From positions 434,001-498,000 of the forward strand of contig NZ_PPSL01000002.1 of NCBI RefSeq assembly GCF_002954265.1: 64,000 nt of DNA, read 5' to 3'. Positions 35,095 to 43,981 of the stretch are shown here, piece by piece (the first letter of the stretch is position 1; every line of letters begins with the position of its first letter). The DNA is from Flavipsychrobacter stenotrophus (lineage in GTDB: Bacteria > Bacteroidota > Bacteroidia > Chitinophagales > Chitinophagaceae). Both the position numbers and the translations under genes were made by a program. The notes beneath the pieces were generated by a model that made no database searches, had not been told where the DNA came from, and worked only from the letters and a program-made list of their open reading frames with translations.

Positions 35095-35526
35095 ATGAAC
35101 TACATTCTCATTTTATATACGGCATATCTTATAGTTACCATCATCCTCACAGTATGGGTAGCACATACATTGTTCAAAAACGGGCAGGTATTTTTGATTG
35201 ATATTTTCCATGGCAATAAAGAACTGGCCGAAGCCGTAAACAACCTGCTGTGGGTTGGCTTCTACCTGGTCAACATTGGCTATGCTGTTTACACATTAAA
35301 GACCTATGATGTGGTAGGAGATGCCCGTCAGCTGGTTGAAGTACTCAGCCTTAAGCTCGGCGCTATCATTCTCATTCTTGGGGGTATGCACTTCATGAAT
35401 ATGTTTATCTTCTTCCGTCTTCGCAAGCGCGCATTGATAGACAAGCGCCCCGGTGGTGGTGGTTACGACTATCGCAATGATCCTGAAAACTTAGGTACAT
35501 ACAGAGTGAACATTCCAAATGAATAG
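35095..35526 (+). CDS. Conserved membrane protein of unknown function
   Basis: A 143-residue protein with about three membrane helices (4-25, 50-68 and 85-108). It ends in a soluble tail rich in Gly, Tyr and Asp (DKRPGGGGYDYRNDPENLG). It is not a clear paralogue of the four proteins that follow but is only 2 bases from the first of them. It therefore heads the operon and may act with them. Function unknown. Confidence 0.7.
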   Translation: MNYILILYTAYLIVTIILTVWVAHTLFKNGQVFLIDIFHGNKELAEAVNNLLWVGFYLVNIGYAVYTLKTYDVVGDARQLVEVLSLKLGAIILILGGMHFMNMFIFFRLRKRALIDKRPGGGGYDYRNDPENLGTYRVNIPNE

Positions 35527-35528
35527 TT

Positions 35529-35942
35529 ATGAGACCATTACTGTTAATCAAATGGATCGACATGACAGTGCAATTACTGGCACTGCTCGTTACACCGGTG
35601 ATCATGATTCATGATGGAGGATTTATGGCAGGTTGGATAGCCCTCGGGGCCGCTCAGGTCCTCAGCTGCGCTGCAAATCTGATAGGGTTAAAAAAGCAGT
35701 ACAGAGCGAGAAGCCGCCGCGGATATGAGTTGATCATCGGCGTATTTCTTGCTGCATGTATTCCTTTTGAATACTTTAGGTTTGATATTCCTGTCGATTT
35801 GATCACAGATATAATTGAAGGCATTGTCTTTGCTACCGTTGTTGCCAGTCCGGCATTAGCGATCTGGTACTTTACAATTACAATAGCCGAAATGTTTAAA
35901 ATACACAACAATGAAGACGCTACACATCCTGAAGCAAATTGA
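35529..35942 (+). CDS. Tandem membrane paralogue A
   Basis: A 137-residue protein with four membrane helices. It has the three motifs shared by the four-gene array: IKWIDMTVQLLALL at the N-terminus, AAQVLSCAANL in helix 2 and ALAIWYFTITIAEMFK near the end. Its stop lies 32 bases inside the next gene. The array appears to be one translationally coupled operon. Function unknown. Confidence 0.75.
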   Translation: MRPLLLIKWIDMTVQLLALLVTPVIMIHDGGFMAGWIALGAAQVLSCAANLIGLKKQYRARSRRGYELIIGVFLAACIPFEYFRFDIPVDLITDIIEGIVFATVVASPALAIWYFTITIAEMFKIHNNEDATHPEAN

Positions 35943-36309
35943 CTTTTATTTACAGCTATTGGGTTTTGCTCCAATACTTGTGGCTTTTGCTGTGCAAGAC
36001 CCTTATCCCCTGCTTTTCAGCTTTATATGGATAGGCGCAGTTCAGGTACTAAGTTGTATCATTAATGGCTTCGCATTGCAAGACTATCAAAAACATGCCG
36101 CAAGGAGAACTTATCAATTTGTGTTGCTTACTATTGCTGTACTTGTAGCAGGGTTGTTGCTCCTCAACAATGAATACCTTAGCTTCTATTTTTTATATGC
36201 ACTCGTCCTGACGAGCCCTTTCGTTATACTCTGGTACATGTGGATCAGTTATAAAGAAATGAAATTTGCACGTAGCTTAGCCAACAGAAGTCAGTTTGTA
36301 AATATATAG
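35911..36309 (+). CDS. Tandem membrane paralogue B
   Basis: A 132-residue protein with the shared motifs LKQIDFYLQLLGF, GAVQVLSCIINGF and FVILWYMWISYKEMKF. There are four membrane helices. Overlap of 32 bases with paralogue A and a 6-base gap to paralogue C. Unknown function. Confidence 0.75.
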   Translation: MKTLHILKQIDFYLQLLGFAPILVAFAVQDPYPLLFSFIWIGAVQVLSCIINGFALQDYQKHAARRTYQFVLLTIAVLVAGLLLLNNEYLSFYFLYALVLTSPFVILWYMWISYKEMKFARSLANRSQFVNI

Positions 36310-36315
36310 AGAACT

Positions 36316-36759
36316 ATGAAAAGGCTAGTCAATTACAAATATGCCGATCTGGTAGCACAGTTGCTGGCATTAGTAGTGCCACTTATATGGGCTGTTGCAG
36401 GCAAGGATGTTTCTAACGGATTCTTTTGCTACACTACTGTCGGTATTATCCAGATTATTAGCTGCCTTTTCAATAAGAGTTTCTTACCTCAAACGTTAAA
36501 ACATAAAAGCAGGGGCAAATATGAAACTCTTTTGTCTGTAGTCGTTATGATGGGAATGGTACTAGGGTTTGTAGTGGGCATTGTCATTTTTTCCGGCACT
36601 ATGGTATCGGGATTCTACGCAGTAATTATCATCGGTTATATGCTCCTTTTGCTTACCCCGATAATGGATCTTTGGTATTTGTGGGTCACATGCATAGAGA
36701 TCAAGTATATAACCCTTCAGAACGATCAAGAGAACACATCGAAATATACGCTACCATGA
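36316..36759 (+). CDS. Tandem membrane paralogue C
   Basis: A 147-residue protein with YKYADLVAQLLALVVPL, GIIQIISCLFN and MDLWYLWVTCIEIKY. It is closest to paralogue D: the first 20 residues differ at few positions. Four membrane helices. Its stop overlaps the start of D (ATGA). Confidence 0.75.
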   Translation: MKRLVNYKYADLVAQLLALVVPLIWAVAGKDVSNGFFCYTTVGIIQIISCLFNKSFLPQTLKHKSRGKYETLLSVVVMMGMVLGFVVGIVIFSGTMVSGFYAVIIIGYMLLLLTPIMDLWYLWVTCIEIKYITLQNDQENTSKYTLP

Positions 36760-37202
36760 AAAACCTCCTCTATTTCAAATATGCCGATCTAGCAGCACAG
36801 CTGCTGGCATTGTTGATACCTTGGGGCTATGCGGCTTTCACTTACGATATTAACTACTTCTTCTTTGGTTACTTTACAGTCTTTATTGCGCAAATAATCA
36901 GCTGCATGCTCAATAGCGCATACCTACCAAAGGTGCTACAGCTTAAAGATAGAAAGCGATACATCAAAACGATAGTAGGTATTTTCGTTTTTACTCTGGT
37001 TACAGCCATTGTTCTTATCTACATAATAGGCATGTTACTGGTTGTGGCTTTCCCTATTATCGCTATATGGTATATGGTGACAACCTTCAGGGAAATAAAG
37101 CTGATAAGAATGGTTATGAGTGAGGGAATTGAATTTAAGAAAAGTGATCAGTTGCCGGCACAGGAAAGTGGCCAAAGTAATGACCGGGCAAAGCTAGGTT
37201 AA
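36756..37202 (+). CDS. Tandem membrane paralogue D
   Basis: A 148-residue protein from the ATG at 36756, which overlaps the stop of C. An extension back to 36672 would read through C in another frame. Shared motifs are FKYADLAAQLLALLIPW, AQIISCMLN and IAIWYMVTTFREIKL. It ends in a soluble, polar tail (about 125-148) absent from the others. Last gene of the array. Confidence 0.75.
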   Translation: MKNLLYFKYADLAAQLLALLIPWGYAAFTYDINYFFFGYFTVFIAQIISCMLNSAYLPKVLQLKDRKRYIKTIVGIFVFTLVTAIVLIYIIGMLLVVAFPIIAIWYMVTTFREIKLIRMVMSEGIEFKKSDQLPAQESGQSNDRAKLG

Positions 37203-37248
37203 ACCCTCATTCCCCAAAATGGTCTAACTTCATATCAACTGAAAGACC

Positions 37249-38556
37249 ATGAAAAAAGCGTTGACCATACTTATGCTGCTGGTGTGCAACTGCGCCCATG
37301 CCCAGCTTTATTTTCCACCGGCTACCGGCACTACATGGGATACCCTTTCACCGTCTTCCCTGGGCTGGTGTCAGGATAGGATCGATTCATTATATAGCTA
37401 TCTTGATAGCAGGAATACCGATGCATTTATTGTGTTGAAAGATGGCAAGATAGTACTCGAAAAATATTTCGGCACCTTCACCGCCGACTCTGTCCACTAT
37501 TGGGCATCTGCCAGTAAAAGTTTGACTGCTATGCTTACCGGCATTGCTCAGGAACAAGGATTGCTGCATATCACAGACCTTGTGTCTAACTCAATTGGCA
37601 CAGGTTGGACAACCGCTCCATTAGCCAAAGAAAATCTGATAACCATACGCCACTTACTCACTATGACCAGTGGCTTAAATGATACTGCCGCAGCTCCTTG
37701 TAATAATGAAGATACCAGTGCTGGCTGCCTTCGGTATCTTGCAGATGCCGGCACCCGCTGGGCATACCACACCGGTGCTTATCGTAAGCTACAGGCAGTC
37801 ATTAGTTCTGCGAGCGGGCTTAACTATAACACGTTCACCTCCAATAATATTGGCAACATCACAGGCATGACAGGCTTATGGTACAACGGTGTATTCTACA
37901 GCAAGCCGCGCAGCATGGCGCGCTTCGGTCTACTCAGCCTCAATCGTGGTGTTTGGGGAACTGATACTATTTTACATGACACAGCCTACTTCAATGCTAT
38001 GGTCAACACCTCTCAAACATTTAACCCTGCATATGGTTACCTCTGGTGGCTCAATGGCAAACCCAACTTCATTTCCCCCGGCAGCCAATATGTATTTGCA
38101 GGTGCTCTAATGCCGAATGGTCCATCCGATATGTATTGTGCATTGGGCAAAGACGACCAGAAGATCTATGTGATACCCAGCCGTAATATGGTGGTCATCC
38201 GTACCGGTGCGTCAGCTTATGGAGTAGCATTAGCCTTCTCGCCTTTTGATGATGAACTATGGGGTAAAATTGACAGCCTTGGTTATGGATGTTCAACAGG
38301 AATAGCTCATTCCACCGAGCAGCAAATTCAATTGACCATATACCCCAACCCGGCCAACCATGTTGTAAATCTGTCTCTACCGGGCAAACAATTCTCTATA
38401 GATCTATATGAACCTACCGGGCGTTTGATATATCACATTGCTGATAGCTATGGTAACTCTTCCGTTGATTGCAGTTCATTTGCACCCGGCATTTATCTCG
38501 TCAATATAACGACAGAGAACAATAAGGTTATACGGAGTAAGTTGATAGTGGAATAA
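37249..38556 (+). CDS. T9SS-exported beta-lactamase-family serine hydrolase
   Basis: A 435-residue secreted protein with a signal peptide (cleavage near CAHAQ, residue 19). The catalytic domain (about 35-340) belongs to the class C beta-lactamase/penicillin-binding-protein fold. WASASKSLTAML holds the SxxK nucleophile motif, YHTGAYRKL the probable YxN-like element, and the C-terminal part carries the third motif. The final 80 residues are a type A T9SS sorting domain (IYPNPANHVV, VYLVNI-like GIYLVNITTENN, KLIVE), so it is exported across the outer membrane. Likely an esterase or peptidase; substrate unknown. Confidence 0.9.
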   Translation: MKKALTILMLLVCNCAHAQLYFPPATGTTWDTLSPSSLGWCQDRIDSLYSYLDSRNTDAFIVLKDGKIVLEKYFGTFTADSVHYWASASKSLTAMLTGIAQEQGLLHITDLVSNSIGTGWTTAPLAKENLITIRHLLTMTSGLNDTAAAPCNNEDTSAGCLRYLADAGTRWAYHTGAYRKLQAVISSASGLNYNTFTSNNIGNITGMTGLWYNGVFYSKPRSMARFGLLSLNRGVWGTDTILHDTAYFNAMVNTSQTFNPAYGYLWWLNGKPNFISPGSQYVFAGALMPNGPSDMYCALGKDDQKIYVIPSRNMVVIRTGASAYGVALAFSPFDDELWGKIDSLGYGCSTGIAHSTEQQIQLTIYPNPANHVVNLSLPGKQFSIDLYEPTGRLIYHIADSYGNSSVDCSSFAPGIYLVNITTENNKVIRSKLIVE

Positions 38557-38612
38557 TACCCTACATAGATGATTTCTGGTCTGGTGGGTTATTAAATATC
38601 TTACTTTGCCGC

Positions 38613-39074
38613 TCACGTGGCAAACCGGTTATCGCTATAAGAAGTCCACAAATTGCAATCATTATTACATTCCCTCAAAAGCAATCCTTTATAAAATGGA
38701 CCATTGTCTTTTCTCGATTGTCGTACAAGAATAATTATGCCGCTTACAACTAAACCAAAGCATGACTGAATAAGCATGATCAGCGATCCCGGCCAGGACA
38801 TTATTTTGAATAAAATAGACATCACTGCGGTAGAGTACGCAAAACCAATAGCTATCGTCCCAATGATCCGCATTGAGGTGATCCCAGCGTAGTTTTCCTT
38901 TTTAAAGACACCGGTAAACGAGATGTTATTAAACAACCAAAATGAAAGGTAAAAATAAAAACTGCTTAAGATCAACCCAGCGGAAAACGGATAGAATCCA
39001 TGTCTACTGATGGTCATCTTCATGCCAACTGCCAACAAAAATAACACCCACAATATTTGCTCTGCTCTTTTCAT
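38613..39074 (-). CDS. Small membrane protein of unknown function
   Basis: About 153 residues from the ATG at 39074 (MKRAEQILWVLF); a start 9 codons earlier is possible. Four hydrophobic segments are seen. SILFKIMSWPGSLIM resembles the 'F K.. WPG a..ml' segment of GldL-related membrane proteins, but the match is too short for a firm link. The C-terminus is soluble with several Cys and Asn. Monocistronic. Confidence 0.62.
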   Translation of the reverse strand: MKRAEQILWVLFLLAVGMKMTISRHGFYPFSAGLILSSFYFYLSFWLFNNISFTGVFKKENYAGITSMRIIGTIAIGFAYSTAVMSILFKIMSWPGSLIMLIQSCFGLVVSGIIILVRQSRKDNGPFYKGLLLRECNNDCNLWTSYSDNRFAT

Positions 39075-39149
39075 AAAATGATAGTTTAACGCAAAATACA
39101 AAAAGGGATGGCATTAGCCATCCCTCTGAACTTCAAATTAAATCGACAA

Positions 39150-39686
39150 TTACTTTTCTATTGCAGCGACAACCTCAGCTGCATCGGGCGTTACGTTACT
39201 CATCCACACATTCACCAGGTTGCCCTTTTCATCTATCAGGTATTTCTGGAAATTCCACTTTACTTCAGAATCCTGGAAGTTGTTATATTTTTTCTTGGTC
39301 AGCCACAGGTATAGAGGATCAATGTTCTCGCCTTTCACAGATATCTTGGCTGCCATAGGGAAAGAAACACCATAGTTCTTTGTGCAGAATGTTTCTATCT
39401 CGGCATTGGTACCAGGCTCCTGTGCGCCAAAGTTATTGGCAGGGAATCCTATTATTACCAGTTTACCGCTATATTTTTTATACAGCTTTTCCAACGCTTC
39501 ATACTGAGGCGTATAACCACACTTAGATGCGGTATTGACGATCAGTATTTTCTTGCCTTTATATTTAGCAAAGTCTATCTGGCCGCCGCTCAGATCTTCC
39601 ACTTTAAAATTGTAGATACTCTTCGGTACGTCCTTTGGTGCAGGAGTGAAGAAAAACGACATAAGCAACATTAGTTTTACAAACAT
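39150..39686 (-). CDS. Glutathione peroxidase-family protein (Cys type)
   Basis: Reduces peroxides, usually with thioredoxin rather than glutathione in bacteria. A 178-residue protein with an N-terminal hydrophobic segment that may export it. The peroxidatic Cys is in NTASKCGYTPQY (Cys56); FPANNFGAQEPG carries the catalytic Gln, and WNFQKYLI the Trp/Asn. A second Cys in ETFCTKNYG may serve as resolving Cys. TAGATTTG upstream on this strand resembles a -7 box. Confidence 0.92.
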   Translation of the reverse strand: MFVKLMLLMSFFFTPAPKDVPKSIYNFKVEDLSGGQIDFAKYKGKKILIVNTASKCGYTPQYEALEKLYKKYSGKLVIIGFPANNFGAQEPGTNAEIETFCTKNYGVSFPMAAKISVKGENIDPLYLWLTKKKYNNFQDSEVKWNFQKYLIDEKGNLVNVWMSNVTPDAAEVVAAIEK

Positions 39687-39768
39687 GATCTGAAAATTTA
39701 TGTCACAAATCTAAGGGAAAAAGGGGATAGGTATAAGATCCACACTATTGGAAAAACAAATAGGCTCC

Positions 39769-40749
39769 TTAGTAATACCTACCTGAGCTTAGGTACTCAC
39801 TCACATATTCTTTCACGCCTTCTTCCAAAGTATAGAAAGTATGAGGATAACCTGAAGCCAATAGCTTATTCATATCCGCTTCTGTAAAGTATTGGTACTT
39901 GTCGCGGATGTCTATAGGAGTATCTATGTATTGAATATTTTCCGGCAGATTCAATGTAGAAAATATAGCCTTTACCAGATCTTTAAAGGTGCGTGCAGTA
40001 CCTGTGCCGGTATTGTATAGTCCGCTGGCTGGCTTTGTCTGCATGAGCCATGTACATATTTGCACCACGTCTTTCACGTAAATGAAGTCACGTATCTGCT
40101 CTCCGTCTTTATAATGAGGATTGTGAGAGCGGAATAACTTCGCCTCACCTGTTTTGCTGATTTGGTTAAATGCATGCATGACCACAGAGCCCATTCTACC
40201 TTTATGATATTCATTAGGTCCGTAAACATTAAAGAACTTTAGCCCTGCCCAAAAAGGAGGACGGTGCTTTTGTTCTAATGCCCAGATGTCGAATTCGTTT
40301 TTGGAAACGCCATAAGGATTAAGCGGATGCAGATCCCCAGGTATCTGGTGATCATCCTTATACCCATGCTCACCACCACCATAGGTGGCTGCAGATGACG
40401 CGTAAACTAGTGGTATCTTATAACGCACACACAATTCCCACACCCTGATAGAATAGTCAAGGTTCCATTTTTTATGCACCGCATAATTCATTTCTGTGGT
40501 ATCTGTGCGGGCACCAAGGTGGAATATGCACTTAACATATCCCGGGTGGGCTTCCTCCCAGTCAAAAAAATCCTCCCTGTGTATCTTATGCAGGTATTTC
40601 TTATGTTCCAGGTTATGCAACTTCTCTTCCTTACCAAAATCGTCAACCAATATCAGGTTATTATAACCCTGACTGTTGAGAAACCCTGTAAGATAGCTAC
40701 CGATAAAACCAGCTGCACCCGTTACTACAATAACATCATTTACCTGCAT
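39769..40749 (-). CDS. hldD: ADP-L-glycero-D-manno-heptose 6-epimerase
   Basis: Last step in making ADP-L,D-heptose for the LPS core. The 326-residue protein of the extended SDR type has GAAGFIG at 11-17, the catalytic YGVSK (Tyr146, Lys150), and signature stretches typical of HldD: VDDFGKEEKLHNL, NVYGPNEYHKGRMGSVV and RDFIYVKDVV. It lies close to the acidic membrane protein on the same strand. Confidence 0.95.
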   Translation of the reverse strand: MQVNDVIVVTGAAGFIGSYLTGFLNSQGYNNLILVDDFGKEEKLHNLEHKKYLHKIHREDFFDWEEAHPGYVKCIFHLGARTDTTEMNYAVHKKWNLDYSIRVWELCVRYKIPLVYASSAATYGGGEHGYKDDHQIPGDLHPLNPYGVSKNEFDIWALEQKHRPPFWAGLKFFNVYGPNEYHKGRMGSVVMHAFNQISKTGEAKLFRSHNPHYKDGEQIRDFIYVKDVVQICTWLMQTKPASGLYNTGTGTARTFKDLVKAIFSTLNLPENIQYIDTPIDIRDKYQYFTEADMNKLLASGYPHTFYTLEEGVKEYVSEYLSSGRYY

Positions 40750-40769
40750 GGATATGGTAGGCTATTGCC

Positions 40770-41117
40770 TTATTTATGCTCCGGAGCGGTTTCTTTACCA
40801 GCTTCAGCCTTAGGTTGGTCTTTATTTTCTGTCTTAGCCTCTTTTGCAGCTTCGCCTTCTGTAGTAGCTGCCTGTGCAGGCTTCTCACCGTGCTCTTCAG
40901 CAGCGCCTTCGTGCGTAGCTTCATGAGCTTTCTCACCATGCATTTCTGTAGTCTCTGCCTTTCCTTCGTGACCTTCTCCACTCTTCATCACATTGATGAA
41001 GTTAAGTGCCGCTACGAACAGACCAACAAGGATAACTACCAGCCAAAACGAAGATTTGAAAGAAACGATCGATTTATTCCTTTCAGAATTTGCGTCATTA
41101 TGTGTTTCGTGTGCCAT
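40770..41117 (-). CDS. Single-span membrane protein with Glu/Ala/Lys/His-rich tail
   Basis: A 115-residue protein: charged N-terminus, one membrane helix (about 25-45), then about 70 residues made nearly only of Glu, Ala, Lys, His, Gly and Thr (HGEKAHEATHEGAAEEHG, AKEAKTENKDQPKAEAGKE). The tail looks disordered and could bind metal through its His. TAAATTTG upstream on this strand resembles a -7 box. No family recognised. It may share a transcript with hldD, 20 bases on. Confidence 0.65.
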   Translation of the reverse strand: MAHETHNDANSERNKSIVSFKSSFWLVVILVGLFVAALNFINVMKSGEGHEGKAETTEMHGEKAHEATHEGAAEEHGEKPAQAATTEGEAAKEAKTENKDQPKAEAGKETAPEHK

Positions 41118-41260
41118 ATACTTTTTTGTAATCGTGCAAATTTAACCTTTTGCCTCCATTTTCCTAAATCTCTTCAAAAAAAAGGAGTCAGTGATTATAT
41201 TATAGAAATAAAGATGAAAATAATATTTTCAGAGATAAAGAACAATAACCCTTTTCACTA

Positions 41261-41851
41261 TTAGAAGTGGTGAGGTGTCATGATCATATGTAACGTGTCT
41301 ACCTGGAAATTATGGGTAGTGTTGACAAACTTAATGATGACGTTGGCATCGATTATTGTGTCATTGCTGATGATAGATCCATTGCTTGCAGGCTTAATGG
41401 TAACATGTTCATACCACATATTGAAGTCGCGCAATGTGTCCAGCTTGAAATTATGTGAGTTCAGCGTATCGAGTGTGCAAAGAAGGTCATTATAAGACGC
41501 ATTCCCCAGGAAATTGTCCATAAAGAACGTAGTAGGTGTAGCTGTTTTCTTAATGAACACTGTGTAAACTGAATCCTGGCCTATCTTCTTTGATGAGTCA
41601 CTACCTATAACAGTCTGGCGTACATCCCACGTTCCGAAAAACTTGTTCACGGCTGCAATGCCGCAGTTGGTTCCCTCAAAACCCGAGGGGCATTTACAGC
41701 GGCCGGCTTTGCAATAACCATTATTCAGGCACACAACGCCATTACACGCAGGGCTGCTGCCCACCTTGGTACACGAAACGTAAGCTACTGATAACAAACA
41801 AAATATGGCACTAAATGCTGCGATAATAATACTGCCTCTCCTACTTAGCAT
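41261..41851 (-). CDS. Lipoprotein with an EGF-like domain
   Basis: A 196-residue lipoprotein (signal ...VAYVSC, Cys27). The EGF-like domain (about 36-63) has six Cys: CNGVVCLNNGYCKAGRCKC, then PSGFEGTNC. A beta-rich domain of about 120 residues follows, of a kind often found with EGF modules in Bacteroidota lipoproteins. Surface display is likely. Function unknown. Confidence 0.82.
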   Translation of the reverse strand: MLSRRGSIIIAAFSAIFCLLSVAYVSCTKVGSSPACNGVVCLNNGYCKAGRCKCPSGFEGTNCGIAAVNKFFGTWDVRQTVIGSDSSKKIGQDSVYTVFIKKTATPTTFFMDNFLGNASYNDLLCTLDTLNSHNFKLDTLRDFNMWYEHVTIKPASNGSIISNDTIIDANVIIKFVNTTHNFQVDTLHMIMTPHHF

Positions 41852-42093
41852 GGCATAAATTTAGATAAAGTTTTTAATTTTTTAATAGCAATCCGTGTTT
41901 TTTTAGTTTTAGGCCCCCTGACACCAAGCTATTCTATCCGGCATTTTAACCAAAAGTTAGTTTTAACTCCTGCAGTCTCTTGCTAATTATATTGAATGTT
42001 TAGGGCAAATTCTCTACTGCGGTTCACGCTCGTAGGTACGTTATACTTCTACTTTCGACTTTCTACGAATTACCTAAGCGGTCTATCTACCAA

Positions 42094-43512
42094 CTACACA
42101 TTCTTCAGTTCGCTAACCAGATCCTGTAGTACTTTTTTCGCATCGCCAAACAACATAGACGTTTTAGGTCTGAAGAACAACTCGTTTTCAATACCGGCGT
42201 AACCCGGTTTCATACTGCGCTTGTTTACGATCACATGGTCTGCTTTTTCTACTTCAAGTATTGGCATTCCATAAATAGGGCTGCTCGGGTCATCTTTTGC
42301 CGCCGGGTTCACAACGTCATTGGCCCCGAGTATCATTACCACATTCACACCGCCCATCTGGTCATTGGCATCTTCCATTTCCAGAAGTTTCTCATAAGGC
42401 ACATCGGCTTCAGCCAGCAATACGTTCATATGGCCCGGCATACGACCCGCTACCGGGTGTATACCATAACTTACCTCTACACCTCTTTCGGTCAACACCT
42501 TTTCCAGTTCATGGCAAGTGTGCTGGGCCTGCGCTACAGCAAGTCCATAGCCCGGTATTATCATCACTTTCTGCGCATACGCCATTAATACTGCTGTATC
42601 ATTAAGTGATATTTCCTTTGCATTTCCCTGTTCTTTATTGCCGCCGGGGCCTGCTGCACCTGGCTTAGCGCCAAACGAACCGATCAATACATTCATAAGT
42701 GAACGATTCATGGCTTTACACATCAATATGGTCAATATGGTACCAGCCGAGCCTACCAATATACCACCGGTAAGCATTACCGGATTGTTATAAAGAAAGC
42801 CACCAAATGCAGCTGCAACTCCGGTAAAAGAGTTAAGGAGAGATATAACCACCGGCATATCAGCACCGCCTATCGGCATTACAAACAGTATACCATATAG
42901 CGCCGCGAAACCAAGGATAGCATAAAACACAGCATGATTGCCTGTATAGCCACCTACAACCATTGCCGACAGAAATATAACTGCGCCGAAAATGGCAAAA
43001 TTGATCACCTGTCCACCGGGAATTGTTCTGTCTTTAATGCGGCCGTTCAGTTTGCCCCACGCTACCATACTACCGGCAAAAGACACAGTTCCAATGATCA
43101 TACCCAGTACTATTATAATTAGCTTTCCGGCGGCTGGCTGCAGATCGCTGTTATACTCTATCAGAGAGATGAGCATGGCGCAGGCACCGCCCATACCATT
43201 AAATAAACTTACCATTTCCGGCATGGAGGTCATCTGTACTTTCTTCGCAGCCATGGTTCCTACCACGGTACCTATTACCAATGCGGCAAATATCCAAACG
43301 TAGTTGTGCAGCCCTTCGCCGTTATGATTCTTGTATAGAAAAATGGTTGTGAATATCGATAGCGTCATACCTACAGCTGCTATCATGTTTCCTTTTCTTG
43401 CTGTTTCGGGGTGAGACAGCATCTTTAAACCCATAATAAAGGTGATCGACCCAATAAGGTAAGACAGTAAAAGGAAGGGATTAGTACTCAGTAATTCTTG
43501 AAATTGTTCCAT
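42094..43512 (-). CDS. pntB: NAD(P) transhydrogenase subunit beta
   Basis: A 472-residue protein, the proton-translocating transhydrogenase subunit with domains II and III. The first 280 residues hold the membrane helices (LSYLIGSITFIMGLKMLSHPETARKGN). The C-terminal NADP(H)-binding domain III has IIPGYGLAVAQAQH, YGIHPVAGRMPGHMNVLLAEA, NVVMILGANDVVNPAA and ILEVEKADHVIVNKRSM. With the two alpha genes it passes hydride between NADH and NADP, driven by the proton gradient. Confidence 0.97.
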   Translation of the reverse strand: MEQFQELLSTNPFLLLSYLIGSITFIMGLKMLSHPETARKGNMIAAVGMTLSIFTTIFLYKNHNGEGLHNYVWIFAALVIGTVVGTMAAKKVQMTSMPEMVSLFNGMGGACAMLISLIEYNSDLQPAAGKLIIIVLGMIIGTVSFAGSMVAWGKLNGRIKDRTIPGGQVINFAIFGAVIFLSAMVVGGYTGNHAVFYAILGFAALYGILFVMPIGGADMPVVISLLNSFTGVAAAFGGFLYNNPVMLTGGILVGSAGTILTILMCKAMNRSLMNVLIGSFGAKPGAAGPGGNKEQGNAKEISLNDTAVLMAYAQKVMIIPGYGLAVAQAQHTCHELEKVLTERGVEVSYGIHPVAGRMPGHMNVLLAEADVPYEKLLEMEDANDQMGGVNVVMILGANDVVNPAAKDDPSSPIYGMPILEVEKADHVIVNKRSMKPGYAGIENELFFRPKTSMLFGDAKKVLQDLVSELKNV

Positions 43513-43557
43513 TAGTTATAATTATGAACAGGAATGAATAAGTTGATGAAGTGTTGC

Positions 43558-43875
43558 CTATTTCTTCTTTTTCTTGCCGAACATTTCCAGCATACGGTCT
43601 GTAACCACAAACCCGCCCACAACATTCAGCGTGCCCAGCACCACTGCCAGGAACCCAAGTACCAGCGACAAAATGTCGCCTTCATGCGCTTCGCCCATTA
43701 CTATGATGGCACCAATGATCACTACTCCATGTATGGCATTAGCGCCACTCATAAGGGGCGTATGCAACACTGCCGGCACCCTCGATATCACTTCTATTCC
43801 TAAAAATATAGACAATATCACTATCGTTATGAGGTGATAATTGCTGTTAAAAAAAGCAAGCATTTGTTCTATCAT
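43558..43875 (-). CDS. pntAB: NAD(P) transhydrogenase alpha part 2 (membrane piece)
   Basis: A 105-residue protein with three membrane helices that corresponds to the C-terminal membrane piece of a fused PntA. Key features are FLGIEVISRVPAVLHTPLMSGANAIHGVVIIGAI and the C-terminal LGTLNVVGGFVVTDRMLEMF. It forms part of the proton channel with PntB. The Bacteroidota enzyme is commonly split this way. Confidence 0.95.
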   Translation of the reverse strand: MIEQMLAFFNSNYHLITIVILSIFLGIEVISRVPAVLHTPLMSGANAIHGVVIIGAIIVMGEAHEGDILSLVLGFLAVVLGTLNVVGGFVVTDRMLEMFGKKKKK

Positions 43876-43981
43876 TGGAATTAAATTTTACTGATTAGTT
43901 TGATTGATTTCTATAGTCAAAAGCTACAACACAATTATCACCCACCCTTACGACTTATGACTTACTACTTATGACTCACTC

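Noticed and set aside
37249-38556. Serine hydrolase as a true beta-lactamase
   Set aside because: Only the SxxK motif is clear and the protein is exported by T9SS; most such proteins are esterases or peptidases of unknown substrate.
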